DNA from: JAKVBK01 sp022447275
GTDB taxonomy: Bacteria > Pseudomonadota > Alphaproteobacteria > Rhodobacterales > Rhodobacteraceae
Direction: 5' to 3'
Assembly: GCA_047125605.1 (NCBI GenBank)
Contig: CP138932.1
Span: 62,001 to 126,000, forward strand
DNA length: 64,000 nt
The translations under genes were made by a program, and so were the position numbers. This document shows, in pieces, positions 1 through 8,693 of the stretch. How positions within the stretch are numbered: the stretch's first letter is position 1; every line of letters begins with the position of its first letter. The notes beneath the pieces were generated by a model, which did no database searches, was not told the DNA's origin, and saw nothing but the letters and a program-made list of their open reading frames with translations.

Positions 1-667
1 GCAGCGCGTGGCCCTGGCGCGCAGTTTGGCAAAGGCGCCAAAGCTTCTCTTGCTTGACGAACCGCTTGGCGCGCTCGACAAGAAATTGCGCACCCAGACC
101 CAGTTTGAACTGATGGACATTCAGGAAAAGACGGGCACGACCTTTGTAATCGTGACCCACGATCAGGAAGAGGCAATGACAGTCTCCTCCCGTGTGGCTG
201 TGATGGACAATGGTCGGATCATGCAAGTGGCCACACCGCGCGATATCTATGAAGCGCCGGGATCGCGCTATGTGGCTGAATTCATCGGGGATGTGAACCT
301 GATCGAGGGACGTGCAGGAGACTGGGTCGATGGACAGCAGCAAATCCACCGTCACGAAGGCGAACAGCCCCTCGTAGTGCAGGCAGAAACCGCTTTGCCG
401 GAAGGCGCGCAAGCCTGCTTGGCAATCCGGCCCGAGAAAGTTGAAATCTTCCACCAAAAGCCTGCACTCGCAAATGCGGTCCAAGGCAAGGTGCTGGATA
501 TCGCATATCTCGGTTCAACGACTACCTATCACGTGGAGATTGCCGGTGGACTGGTCCTCAAAGCGCTCGTAGCGAATGCGCACAAAGACCTTGAGACACC
601 TTTTACATGGGATGATCATTGTTGGCTGGGCTGGACCGCGCGCCGCAGCGTGGTGCTAACCCAATGA
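1..667 (+). CDS. potA: polyamine-type ABC transporter ATP-binding protein (5' truncated by window)
   Basis: The C-terminal 221 residues are visible, in frame from base 2; the start and Walker A lie outside the window. The sequence opens with the end of the ABC signature region (QRVALARS), followed by Walker B and D-loop (LLLLDEPLGALD), the H-loop (VTHDQEEAM) and a TOBE-type C-terminal domain from about visible residue 120. Layout and similarity fit PotA/PotG ATPases, which energise spermidine/putrescine uptake at the inner face of the membrane. Two permeases follow on the same strand. The solute-binding protein is presumably upstream. The exact substrate is inferred from the downstream amine oxidase and is not proven. 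Confidence 0.9.
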   Translation, partial: QRVALARSLAKAPKLLLLDEPLGALDKKLRTQTQFELMDIQEKTGTTFVIVTHDQEEAMTVSSRVAVMDNGRIMQVATPRDIYEAPGSRYVAEFIGDVNLIEGRAGDWVDGQQQIHRHEGEQPLVVQAETALPEGAQACLAIRPEKVEIFHQKPALANAVQGKVLDIAYLGSTTTYHVEIAGGLVLKALVANAHKDLETPFTWDDHCWLGWTARRSVVLTQ

Positions 668-869
668 ATGCAGCCGATGCCGCTTCCGCCAAAATGGTAT
701 GCAAACCCCAAGCGCGGGACGCCTCCGGCGGGAGTATTTTTAAGACAAAGATTGCCGCGTACGCGGATCCTATAGAGTGGCGCGCGTCTGCCCTGTCTTT
801 GTCTTTTAAATACTCAAAAGTGCAACGCCTTCGTTCGCTGACCGGATCAAAATCGGCTGGGAGCGCGGT
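664..869 (+). other. unusual 0.2-kb spacer inside the polyamine operon, with a bridging short ORF
   Basis: These bases separate the ATPase from the first permease. A 69-codon reading frame (664-873) begins with an ATGA overlap on the ATPase stop and ends with an ATGA overlap on the permease start. Its translation resembles no protein I recognise, and much of it is made of the inverted repeat described separately (732-815). I treat it as spacer DNA whose open frame may preserve translational coupling, not as a confident gene. Confidence 0.5.
732..815. repeat. inverted pair of the GAGTATTT...ACAAAGA intergenic motif
   Basis: The left arm (732-751) reads GAGTATTTTTAAGACAAAGA. The right arm (796-815) is the reverse complement of GAGTATTTAAAAGACAAAGA, matching the left arm at 18 of 20 positions. 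A transcript could fold the arms into a 20-bp stem with a 44-base loop. The same 20-mer as the right arm occurs at 52775-52794, and a variant at 33827-33847. Both arms sit in an intra-operon spacer. Confidence 0.8.
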
Positions 870-1766
870 ATGAACTGGCGCCGTTTTCTGCTGATTGGAA
901 CGCCATATTTCTGGCTTTTGGCATTTTTTCTGGTTCCGTTTGGCATTGTTTTGCGGCTTGCGCTGTCTGATGCAGCAATCGCCATTCCACCTTATACACC
1001 GGTACTGGACCTTTCCGAGGGCTGGCGCGGGCTGCGCGATATGGTGGCGGCCTGGGACTTTGAAAATTTTCAGTGGTTGCTGGACGATGACCTTTACTAC
1101 ATCGCCTATCTCTCTTCTCTAAAGATTGCGGCCCTCTCGACCCTTCTTACCCTGTTGGTGGCGTTCCCGCTTGCCTATGGAATGGCCCGCGCGCCGGAAC
1201 ATTGGCGTCCGGCTTTGATGATGGCTGTAATCCTGCCGTTTTGGTCATCCTTTCTGATCCGGGTTTATGCTTGGATTGGGATCCTTTCGAATGAGGGTTA
1301 CCTCAACAATAGTTTGATTGCGCTGGGCTTTATTGATTCCCCAATCCGAATGTTGAACACGGATTTCGCGGTTTATATCGGGATTGTATACACGTATCTG
1401 CCCTTTGCGGTGCTCCCCATCTACGCAACTTTGGACAAGCTCGATACCTCTCTGCTCGAGGCCGCCGAGGACCTCGGGTGTTCGCGGATCAGTGCGTTCT
1501 GGCTGATCGTTCTCCCGCTGTCGCGGCCAGGCCTGATCGCCGGTGGCTTTCTTGTCTTCATTCCAGTGGTTGGGGAGTTCATTATCCCGTCGATCCTTGG
1601 TGGTCCGGATACGTTGATGATTGGGCGCGTTCTTTGGGATGAGTTCTTTTCCAATCGTGACTGGCCCGTGGCCTCGGCTGTGGCCATCGTGCTGTTGCTT
1701 CTGCTCATTATTCCGATTGTTCTGTTCCAAAGGGCGCAGGAACGGGTCCGCGAGGCAGAGCAATGA
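870..1766 (+). CDS. potB: polyamine-type ABC transporter permease 1 (PotB/PotH family)
   Basis: An inner-membrane permease of 298 residues, usual for PotB/PotH. There is a first hydrophobic segment at about residues 10-30 and several more. The EAA-type cytoplasmic loop is seen near residue 200 (EAAEDLGCSRISAF...LPLSRPG), which couples to the ATPase. The start at 870 overlaps the stop of a short bridging frame. The gene ends in a 4-base ATGA overlap with the second permease, so the two are translationally coupled. It probably forms the polyamine channel together with its partner. Confidence 0.9.
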   Translation: MNWRRFLLIGTPYFWLLAFFLVPFGIVLRLALSDAAIAIPPYTPVLDLSEGWRGLRDMVAAWDFENFQWLLDDDLYYIAYLSSLKIAALSTLLTLLVAFPLAYGMARAPEHWRPALMMAVILPFWSSFLIRVYAWIGILSNEGYLNNSLIALGFIDSPIRMLNTDFAVYIGIVYTYLPFAVLPIYATLDKLDTSLLEAAEDLGCSRISAFWLIVLPLSRPGLIAGGFLVFIPVVGEFIIPSILGGPDTLMIGRVLWDEFFSNRDWPVASAVAIVLLLLLIIPIVLFQRAQERVREAEQ

Positions 1767-2587
1767 TGGGGCGTTTCACATGGTTCAACGCGACCTCGCT
1801 GACCCTTGGTTTTGCGTTTCTCTACATCCCGATCCTTCTGCTGGTGGTCTACAGCTTCAACGAGAGCCGCCTCGTGACTGTTTGGGGCGGTTGGTCGACC
1901 AAATGGTACGGCGAGGTGCTGCGCGATGAGCAGTTTCTCGATGCGGCCTGGGTGACGCTGCGCGTGGCTTTTGTATCTTCCACAATGGCCACGGCTTTGG
2001 GGACATTGGCCGCTCTTGCGCTTGTACGTGCTGGCCGCTTTTCCGGACGCACTCTGTTTTCGGGCATGATCTATGCACCGCTCGTGATGCCTGAGGTGAT
2101 CACTGGCTTGTCGCTTTTGTTGTTGTTCATCGCCCTCGACGTCAATCGCGGCCTTGGCACCATTATCATTGCGCATACTACCTTCTCGATGTGTTTCGTC
2201 TCGGTTGTGGTGTCTTCTCGGCTGGTGAGCTTTGACCGATCGCTGGAAGAGGCGGCGATGGATCTCGGGGCAACCCAGGCCCAGACTTTCCGTCTTGTCA
2301 CGCTGCCGATCATCGCGCCGGCGGTGATTTCGGGCTGGCTGCTGGCTTTCACGCTGTCGCTCGATGACTTGGTGATTGCGTCTTTCACGGCGGGCCCATC
2401 CGCCACGACACTGCCGATGAAAATCTTCTCATCCGTGCGCCTTGGGGTCAGCCCTGAGATCAATGCCCTCTCAACGATGCTGATCGGCATCGTGACGGTG
2501 GGCGTGCTTTCGGCATCGATTGTCAGCAAGCGGTCCGCACAGCGGCGGGCTGCGCAGGAGCGGGCGGCACGGGCTGCCGGGCAATGA
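1763..2587 (+). CDS. potC: polyamine-type ABC transporter permease 2 (PotC/PotI family)
   Basis: The second permease subunit, 274 residues. It has an N-terminal membrane segment (about residues 12-32) with a YSFNESR sequence after it, as is common in PotC/PotI. The EAA loop is near residue 165 (EEAAMDLGATQAQTFRLVTLP). It overlaps the upstream permease by 4 bases and the downstream FAD oxidase by 4 bases (ATGA at 2584). This makes one tightly coupled transcription unit in which transport and substrate oxidation are co-expressed. Confidence 0.9.
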   Translation: MMGRFTWFNATSLTLGFAFLYIPILLLVVYSFNESRLVTVWGGWSTKWYGEVLRDEQFLDAAWVTLRVAFVSSTMATALGTLAALALVRAGRFSGRTLFSGMIYAPLVMPEVITGLSLLLLFIALDVNRGLGTIIIAHTTFSMCFVSVVVSSRLVSFDRSLEEAAMDLGATQAQTFRLVTLPIIAPAVISGWLLAFTLSLDDLVIASFTAGPSATTLPMKIFSSVRLGVSPEINALSTMLIGIVTVGVLSASIVSKRSAQRRAAQERAARAAGQ

Positions 2588-3933
2588 GCCTCACGCGGCT
2601 CTATGAACCCGCGCTGTACGCTCCCGAACCTGTGCCCAGTTACTGGGAAGCTACTGTTGCCCGGCCCCCTGTAAGCCCCTCTGATATTGCCAGTCATGCC
2701 TGTGACGTGGCGATTATTGGGGGAGGTTATACGGGCCTGTCTGCTGCCTTGGAACTGGCACAGTCGGGTTATGCGGTCACGGTTCTGGAGGCCAACGCCC
2801 TTGGTTGGGGCGCCTCCGGGCGCAATGGTGGGTTTGCCTGTCTGGGTGGCACTGCCCTGCCTCGCGCGGCTCAGATCCGCCGCTTTGGCGCCGCAGATGC
2901 GGATGCGTTGTTGCGCTTGCAGGCCCGCGCCGTGCATCGGGTTGAAGAGATCACGCAAACCCATGGCATAGAGGTGGACCCTCAGCCCGGGGGGGAAATG
3001 TGTGTTGCGCATCGACCCGGTGAACTGGATCCGCTGCGATCCGAGGCTGAGATGCTGAGCCGCGTTTTGGGGGTCGAAACTCAAATCTGGTCTCAGGAAG
3101 CGCTGAGCGCGCGTGGCTTTGGCATGGCTGGCTCCCACGGCGCCATGTGGCTGGGATTGGGCTTCGGGGTGCATCCGCTCAAGCTTGCGCTCGGATTGGC
3201 GGATGCAGCGCGCGCCGCCGGGGCCAACCTGTGCGCCCACAGCCCGGTGGCCCGCATGTCGTCAGAGCAAGGCGTATGGTCTCTGACCTGTACGGGTGGA
3301 ACACAGGTCCGCGCGCGCAAGGTGATCGTGGCCACAAACGGGTATTCCAGCGAAGGGATGCCAGCTTGGCTCGGGGGGCGGTACCTGCCCGTTTTGTCCA
3401 ACATCATGGTCACCCGCCCGCTCACTGGAGCAGAGTTACAGGCGCAGGGTTGGACAGCCCGCACGCCCAGCTATGACAGCCGGTCTTTGCTGCATTACTT
3501 TCGCCTCTTGCCAGATAATCGCATGTTGTTCGGGATGCGGGGCAATGTCCGCGCCACCCGGAGGGAAACGGCCACCCAACAGGCAGATATGCGGCGCCAT
3601 TTTGCTGCGATGTTTCCAGCCTGGGCGGATGTTGAGGCCGCCTATCAGTGGTCAGGCCTTGCGTGTGTGACATTGGATCGGTTGAGCTATATCGGGCCTG
3701 TGCCGGGGATGGAGGGCATCTATGCCGGGCTCGGCTGGCACGGCAACGGTGTGGCGATGGGCGTTGAGGCCGGTGTGCGTTTGGCTGCTTTGGCAAAGGG
3801 CGCCCGGTGGGAAGAGACTGTGCCGCGACCGGTGCGTTCTGGGCTGCGTCGCTTCCCCCTCGCACGCTGGCGCCGGGGGCTGCTGCCCCTTGTCTACGGA
3901 TGGTACCGGTTTCGGGATGGCGCGCCGCTTTGA
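2584..3933 (+). CDS. puuB: FAD-dependent amine oxidase, gamma-glutamylputrescine oxidase-like (DAO family)
   Basis: A 449-residue glycine-oxidase/DAO-fold flavoprotein. The dinucleotide-binding motif GGGYTGLSAA is at about residues 46-55, and the second signature GASGRNGG at about 76-83. The C-terminal FAD-contact segment is GLGWHGNGVAMG, near residue 383. The length and the NGG/WHGNG motifs fit PuuB-like oxidases that deaminate gamma-glutamylated putrescine or related amines. It overlaps the second permease by 4 bases, so it probably acts on the imported compound. The symbol is by analogy; no glutamylputrescine synthetase is visible in the window. Confidence 0.75.
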   Translation: MSLTRLYEPALYAPEPVPSYWEATVARPPVSPSDIASHACDVAIIGGGYTGLSAALELAQSGYAVTVLEANALGWGASGRNGGFACLGGTALPRAAQIRRFGAADADALLRLQARAVHRVEEITQTHGIEVDPQPGGEMCVAHRPGELDPLRSEAEMLSRVLGVETQIWSQEALSARGFGMAGSHGAMWLGLGFGVHPLKLALGLADAARAAGANLCAHSPVARMSSEQGVWSLTCTGGTQVRARKVIVATNGYSSEGMPAWLGGRYLPVLSNIMVTRPLTGAELQAQGWTARTPSYDSRSLLHYFRLLPDNRMLFGMRGNVRATRRETATQQADMRRHFAAMFPAWADVEAAYQWSGLACVTLDRLSYIGPVPGMEGIYAGLGWHGNGVAMGVEAGVRLAALAKGARWEETVPRPVRSGLRRFPLARWRRGLLPLVYGWYRFRDGAPL

Positions 3934-3999
3934 GAAGGGGCCGATGCACTGTGCGATGCCCCCGCAGGCCATCCCTATGACCCTGTGCGCCCTTGCCTG

Positions 4000-6417
4000 T
4001 CAGGAGCGCATGCGCACGCCTGAGGGATCCCAAGGGGAGGCCCGGATGATCTCGACCGGGCGCTCTACGCCGACGATGTGGCTTTTCAACTTTGTGCCCG
4101 GGGCGGCCAAACTGACGTCTACCAGCCCCATGGCCAGCGATTGCCCAAGGCTATGCCCGTAGCCGCCCGACGTGACAAACCCCGCAAGCGTGCCGTGATG
4201 CCAGATCGGCTCATAGCCTGAAGCGTCTGCACCGTCTGCATCGACCCGCAGGGTCACCAAAGCGCGTGACGGACTGCCGCCGTCGCGTTCCGCGAGTGCA
4301 GCAGCGCGGCCCACAAAATCCTCTTTCTGCCAGTCGATCCAGCGGCTCATCCCCGTTTCGCCGGCGGTGTAGCCCTGCGTGAACTCGCGACTCCAGATGC
4401 CGAAGCTCTTTTCCAATCTCAGGGATAGAAGGGCGTTGAAGCCGTATTCCACCAGCCCAAGCTCGGCACCGGCCGCCACGAGCAAACGGCGCAGCCCGAT
4501 ATGTTCCGCCGCCCCAACATTGATTTCATAGCCCAACTCCCCGGTGACAGAGAGACGTGCCACCCGCGCACGGCTCAGGCCCACATCCATCTGGGCGCAG
4601 CCCATGAAAGGCAGTGTCTCAAGATCGTAATCCGTAACTTTCTGAAGGATCGCGCGGCTGTTGGGGCCCGATAACGAGAAGCCAACCGTTGCATCAGATA
4701 TATCGCGCACCGTGACAGTGCCGTTGTTTGCCCCGTGATCATGAAACCACCGCATGTGCCAAGCGCGCAGGTAGTAAGAGCCCATGATCCACCAACTGCC
4801 ATCGCCCCAGTTGAATAGGGTCAGATCGCCCTTGAGGCGCCCGTCCGGGGCCAGCATCGGCGCAAGGCGTGCCTGACCGGGCCCAGGCAACCGGGAGGCC
4901 ATCAGCGTGTTGAGCCAATCCCGCGCCCCGGGGCCGCTGACTTCGAACCGCGAAAAGCCAGAGATATCCAGAAGTCCCGCTCTGTCCCGCACGGCCTCAC
5001 ATTCGGTGGCGACGATATCATGGGCATTTGAGCGTTTCAGGGTGTGGGTCTCTACGAAATCCGCTTGCGGCGCAAAATACAGAGGCACTTCCAACCCCCA
5101 GCTTTCGCCAAAGCGGCAACCTGCGGCGCGCATCGCGTCATGGGCGGGCGCCATTTTCAGCGCGCGGCCCGCGGGCAGTTGCTCATTGGGATAGGACATG
5201 ACGAAACGACGCGAGTAGAACTGACCGGTGGTCTCCCGGATATAGCGTTTGTTCTGGGCGAAATCGCCGTAGCGTGCGACATCCATGGGCCAGGCGTCGG
5301 CTTCGGGCTCACCATGGATCATCCATTCAGCCAAGGTCTTGCCGACGCCGCCGCCTTGCAAAAAGCCTGCCATGACGGCACAGGCCGACCAATACCCGCG
5401 CTTGCCCGGCACCGGTCCGACCAGCGGATTGCCATCGGGCGAAAAGGTGAAGGCCCCGTTCACCCATGTCTTGATGCCGACATTTTCCAAGGCGGGGTAG
5501 CGCTGGTAGCCGCAGATCAGTTCCTTTTCGATCCGGTCCGTCTGCTCTTGGAACAGCTCCATCCCATAGTCCCACGGCGCGCCGTCCATGGCCCAATGTT
5601 CGTGGTCGAGCTCGTAGATGCCCACCAGAAGGCCCTTCTGATCCTGCCGCGTGTAGGTAAAGCCCTCGAGGTCCACAGTCATGGGCACTTCGAAATCAAG
5701 CGCGGCAATTTCGGGCACGGTATCGGTGACAAAGTAATGGTGTTTGAGCGGCGAAACGGGCAGCTCGATCCCGGCCATGCGGCCCACCTGCTTGGCCCAG
5801 AGGCCCGCCGCGTTTACCACATGCTCGCAGGTGATGTTGCCCTTGTCCGTTTTCACGATCCAGCCATCGGCCGTCTGCTCGAGCGCGTCTACCTTGGTAT
5901 GTTCGAAATACTGTGCCCCCCGTTTTCTGGCGGCTGTGGCATAGGCGTGTACCGTGCCGGTGGTATCGATATATCCCTCGCGGTCGGCCCACATGGCGCC
6001 AATCACACCATCCGTTGACATGATCGGGCAGCGCTCCTGTGCCTCTTTGGGCGATAGCAGCGCGCAATCGTCGATGCCGATGGACTGAAAGACACGATAG
6101 TTCGCCTGCAGCCATTCCCACCGGTCTGGCGTGCCTGCAAGGGTGAGGCCACCGGTCATGTGCAGGCCAATGTTCTGTCCTGACTCCTCCTGAATTTCTG
6201 ACAGAAGATCAATTGTGTAGGCCTGAAGGGCAGCCATGTTCGGATCGGCATTCAGCGCATGGATGCCACCGGCTGCATGCCAGGACGAGCCCGCCGTCAG
6301 CACCGACCGTTCCAGCAGGCACACATCCTTCCAGCCGAACTTTGCCAGATGGTAGAGCACCGATGTGCCGACGACACCGCCGCCAATCACAACGACCCGG
6401 TAATGGCTGTTCATCAT
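4000..6417 (-). CDS. dimethylglycine/sarcosine dehydrogenase-like FAD protein with GcvT domains
   Basis: An 805-residue two-part flavoenzyme. Residues 1-400 form a DAO-type FAD domain with GGGVVGTSVLYHLAKFG at about 12-28. The TAGSSWHAAGG motif (about 41-51) contains the histidine that carries covalent FAD in dimethylglycine dehydrogenase. Residues about 430-800 are a GcvT/aminomethyltransferase-type folate-binding half (GARDWLNTLMASRLP, GELGYEINV, LRLEKSFG). Such enzymes oxidatively demethylate N-methylated glycines and pass the one-carbon unit to tetrahydrofolate. Two adjacent ATG codons (6415-6417 and 6412-6414) could start it, behind GGGGGA. It is convergent with the PuuB-like gene across a 66-base gap. 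The substrate cannot be fixed from sequence. Confidence 0.85.
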   Translation of the reverse strand: MMNSHYRVVVIGGGVVGTSVLYHLAKFGWKDVCLLERSVLTAGSSWHAAGGIHALNADPNMAALQAYTIDLLSEIQEESGQNIGLHMTGGLTLAGTPDRWEWLQANYRVFQSIGIDDCALLSPKEAQERCPIMSTDGVIGAMWADREGYIDTTGTVHAYATAARKRGAQYFEHTKVDALEQTADGWIVKTDKGNITCEHVVNAAGLWAKQVGRMAGIELPVSPLKHHYFVTDTVPEIAALDFEVPMTVDLEGFTYTRQDQKGLLVGIYELDHEHWAMDGAPWDYGMELFQEQTDRIEKELICGYQRYPALENVGIKTWVNGAFTFSPDGNPLVGPVPGKRGYWSACAVMAGFLQGGGVGKTLAEWMIHGEPEADAWPMDVARYGDFAQNKRYIRETTGQFYSRRFVMSYPNEQLPAGRALKMAPAHDAMRAAGCRFGESWGLEVPLYFAPQADFVETHTLKRSNAHDIVATECEAVRDRAGLLDISGFSRFEVSGPGARDWLNTLMASRLPGPGQARLAPMLAPDGRLKGDLTLFNWGDGSWWIMGSYYLRAWHMRWFHDHGANNGTVTVRDISDATVGFSLSGPNSRAILQKVTDYDLETLPFMGCAQMDVGLSRARVARLSVTGELGYEINVGAAEHIGLRRLLVAAGAELGLVEYGFNALLSLRLEKSFGIWSREFTQGYTAGETGMSRWIDWQKEDFVGRAAALAERDGGSPSRALVTLRVDADGADASGYEPIWHHGTLAGFVTSGGYGHSLGQSLAMGLVDVSLAAPGTKLKSHIVGVERPVEIIRASPWDPSGVRMRS

Positions 6418-6568
6418 AGTGGTTCCCCCGATTGGGCCTTGGCCTTACAGGCACGGTAGGGGCAGTTGGGGGCTCAGGCCAAGTCTGTTTGCGCCACTTC
6501 TTCTGCGCAATTGCGGCATGCAGGCCGTATCGCGGGGGGGAATCGCCATGATTTGACGGCAGGCAGGT
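6418..6568. other. intergenic, no gene recognised
   Basis: These 151 bases separate two genes on the minus strand. I see the ribosome binding site of the dehydrogenase-like gene at its left edge and no convincing terminator or coding frame. Confidence 0.5.
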
Positions 6569-7795
6569 TCAGGCTGCGCGCAGGCCCCGGAGTTGTCCCA
6601 CGAGGCGGGGAATATGCTCTTTGAACCGAAAGAAGCCATGGGTGGCATGGGGCCATGCCTCCGCATCGAAGGGGCGTATGCGGGTGACCAAGTCGATCCC
6701 AGCCTCCTCAAGCAAGGGGCGCAGGGCCCGTATTTGCTGTGCTGCTGGCCCAACGGGGCTGAAGCTGGTGAGCACGCGGGAAAGATTTTGCGCGCGCGCC
6801 CAGGCAACGATGATCTGCGGATCAGTGGTGACGGGCCCAGCCGGGCCCAAGCGAGATGCGTTGCGGCTCAGCGCGTCTTTCAGGGCGGCCTCCGTGAAAT
6901 TCAGAACTCTCTCAGATACCGCCAACGGAGAGCGCGCTTTGGTGCCGTGCAGCGCCGCGGCGCCCACGGCGGTGTCTCCACCCTCCAACAGCCAGCCGGG
7001 TGACATGTCGTCCTCTGTCAGCAAAACGCCAGTGCCCGGTGCCGGCACCCAGTCATCGCTGGTGGGCAGTGCGGAGCGACTGGGATGTGCGGGCCCATCA
7101 AGGGCAATGGCGTCGCGCGCCAAATCGCCCATATCGGCGAACCGGCCTCGGGTGTATTTTGCGATGTTGGAGGGGCGCGCGAGATAGGTTTTGTCCTTGG
7201 TTTGCAGACCGGCGACCCAGCGCCAACTCAGCGTGTTGGAGGCCGGATCGCCATCCAGCAAATGCCGCATGAAAAAATCGGCGCCCAGTTCCCAAGGCAG
7301 CCGCAGCGTAAACACCCAGATCGAGGCAAACCACATGCGTGCGTGATTGTGCAGATAGCCGGTTTGGGAAAGCTCCTGCGCCCAGGCATCGAACGGGGCA
7401 AGACCCGTCCGCCCAAGGCACGCGTCTTCCCATGCTTGGCGGAGGCCGGCTTCGGTTGCGAGGCGGTCGCGGCACCGCGACAGGGCTGCACGGTAATCTG
7501 ACCAGACGCCGGGCCGCATTTGCAACCACCCTTTCCAATAGGTCCGCCAGTACACTTCCTGCACAAATTTTTCCGCTGCGCGCAGGGAATGGCGGCCCAG
7601 TACCGATTGCAGCACCTCTTCCTCCGTGACCATGCGGTGCCGGACATACGGCGACAGGCACGACACATGGGGGTGCGACTGTTCGGGCAAATCGTAGTTG
7701 CGCAGCTTTGCATACTCTGCGCCAGCATGCGGCAAGAATGCCGACAGAGCTTCGAGGCCGGCTGTGCGCGTGGGTTCAAAGTGCAATTCTGACAT
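6569..7795 (-). CDS. photolyase/cryptochrome-related FAD-binding protein, FAD domain first
   Basis: 408 residues when started at the ATG at 7795, preceded by AGGGAGG; a longer open frame upstream lacks this support. Residues about 30-235 match the FAD-binding helical domain of photolyases: HVSCLSPYVRHRMVTEEEV, EFVQEVYWRTYWKGWLQ-like text, GYLHNHARMWFASIWVF and the NTLSWRWVAGLQTKDKTY segment. The remainder (about 260-408) resembles the alpha/beta antenna domain (DPQIIVAWARAQNLSRVL... and a GFFRFKEHIP end), which normally precedes the FAD domain. The activity (DNA repair, photoreception or neither) is not determinable. It is divergent from clpP. Confidence 0.75.
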   Translation of the reverse strand: MSELHFEPTRTAGLEALSAFLPHAGAEYAKLRNYDLPEQSHPHVSCLSPYVRHRMVTEEEVLQSVLGRHSLRAAEKFVQEVYWRTYWKGWLQMRPGVWSDYRAALSRCRDRLATEAGLRQAWEDACLGRTGLAPFDAWAQELSQTGYLHNHARMWFASIWVFTLRLPWELGADFFMRHLLDGDPASNTLSWRWVAGLQTKDKTYLARPSNIAKYTRGRFADMGDLARDAIALDGPAHPSRSALPTSDDWVPAPGTGVLLTEDDMSPGWLLEGGDTAVGAAALHGTKARSPLAVSERVLNFTEAALKDALSRNASRLGPAGPVTTDPQIIVAWARAQNLSRVLTSFSPVGPAAQQIRALRPLLEEAGIDLVTRIRPFDAEAWPHATHGFFRFKEHIPRLVGQLRGLRAA

Positions 7796-8063
7796 CCGTG
7801 CCCTCCCTGGTCGGCCGGTAGGTATGTCAGTCGGGCCCGTGGTCAACCGCTGCCCCCCGTCGATCGACCAGCGATTTGCTCGTCGGGCGCTCCCTGTTGC
7901 GCACCTCTTCCACGGACAAAATCGTGCGCTTTGGTAACCGGCTGTTAACCTCGATCGGGTCAATCGATAGAGCAGACCTTGCAGGCCCTAGGGGGCAACA
8001 CTAGACTCACTGAATATACGCCGGAGCGGTCCACGCTCCCCCAGATCCCCGAGGCAAACTTTC
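7796..8063. promoter_or_regulatory. divergent control region of the photolyase-like gene and clpP, with a CtrA-like box
   Basis: This 268-base region drives two diverging genes. At 7934-7949 it contains GTAA-N7-TTAAC, one mismatch from the CtrA consensus TTAA-N7-TTAAC, 115 bases upstream of the clpP start. A CTTGCA (7978-7983) followed after 17 bases by CTAGAC could be a heat-shock-type promoter, but the -10 match is weak. Both are pattern matches only. Confidence 0.35.
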
Positions 8064-8693
8064 ATGCAAGACCCGATCGAAACCTATATGAACCTCGTGC
8101 CGATGGTGGTCGAACAGACGTCCCGTGGCGAACGCGCCTATGACATCTTTTCGCGCCTGCTGAAGGAGCGCATCATTTTCCTGAATGGCCCCGTCCATGA
8201 TGGCATGAGCCAGCTTGTGGTTGCGCAGCTTCTGCACCTTGAGGCGGAGAACCCGAAAAAAGAAATCTCGATGTATATCAACAGCCCCGGTGGCGTCGTC
8301 ACCAGTGGCCTGTCGATCTATGACACGATGCAGTACATCAAGCCGAAGGTCTCCACGCTGGTTGTGGGGCAGGCGGCGTCTATGGGCTCGCTGTTGCTGA
8401 CGGCCGGTGCTCCGGGCATGCGATTCTCGCTGCCCAACAGCCGGATCATGGTGCACCAGCCATCCGGTGGCTATCAGGGTCAGGCAACGGACATCATGAT
8501 CCACGCTCAGGAAACCCAAAAGCTGAAGGATCGCCTGAACGGCATCTATGTCAAACATACCGGCCAAGATATGGACACCGTTGTCGATGCGCTTGAGCGC
8601 GATAACTTTATGGATGCGGAAGAAGCCAAGGCATGGGGCCTGATCGACGAGATCGTGGAAAACCGCGATGCTGGCGATGAGGATGACAGCTGA
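8064..8693 (+). CDS. clpP: ATP-dependent Clp protease proteolytic subunit ClpP
   Basis: The cytoplasmic serine protease that forms the double-heptamer chamber fed by ClpX. 209 residues, the family's usual size. The catalytic triad is visible as Ser106 (GQAASMGS), His131 (RIMVHQPSGG) and Asp180 (ERDNFM). The substrate-strand motif INSPGG lies at about residues 72-77. The start ATG at 8064 gives the standard N-terminus (ETYMNLVPMVVEQT). clpX follows 229 bases downstream on the same strand, the common arrangement in alphaproteobacteria, where ClpXP also degrades cell-cycle regulators such as CtrA in Caulobacter. Confidence 0.98.
   Translation: MQDPIETYMNLVPMVVEQTSRGERAYDIFSRLLKERIIFLNGPVHDGMSQLVVAQLLHLEAENPKKEISMYINSPGGVVTSGLSIYDTMQYIKPKVSTLVVGQAASMGSLLLTAGAPGMRFSLPNSRIMVHQPSGGYQGQATDIMIHAQETQKLKDRLNGIYVKHTGQDMDTVVDALERDNFMDAEEAKAWGLIDEIVENRDAGDEDDS

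Noticed and set aside
2071..3240. 389-codon minus-strand open frame across the permease-oxidase junction
   Set aside because: Overlaps two well-supported genes, has skewed Arg/Ala composition and no recognisable domain.
5044..6018. 324-codon plus-strand open frame inside the dehydrogenase-like gene
   Set aside because: Antisense shadow of a high-GC gene with strong family motifs on the other strand; no ribosome binding site or family resemblance.
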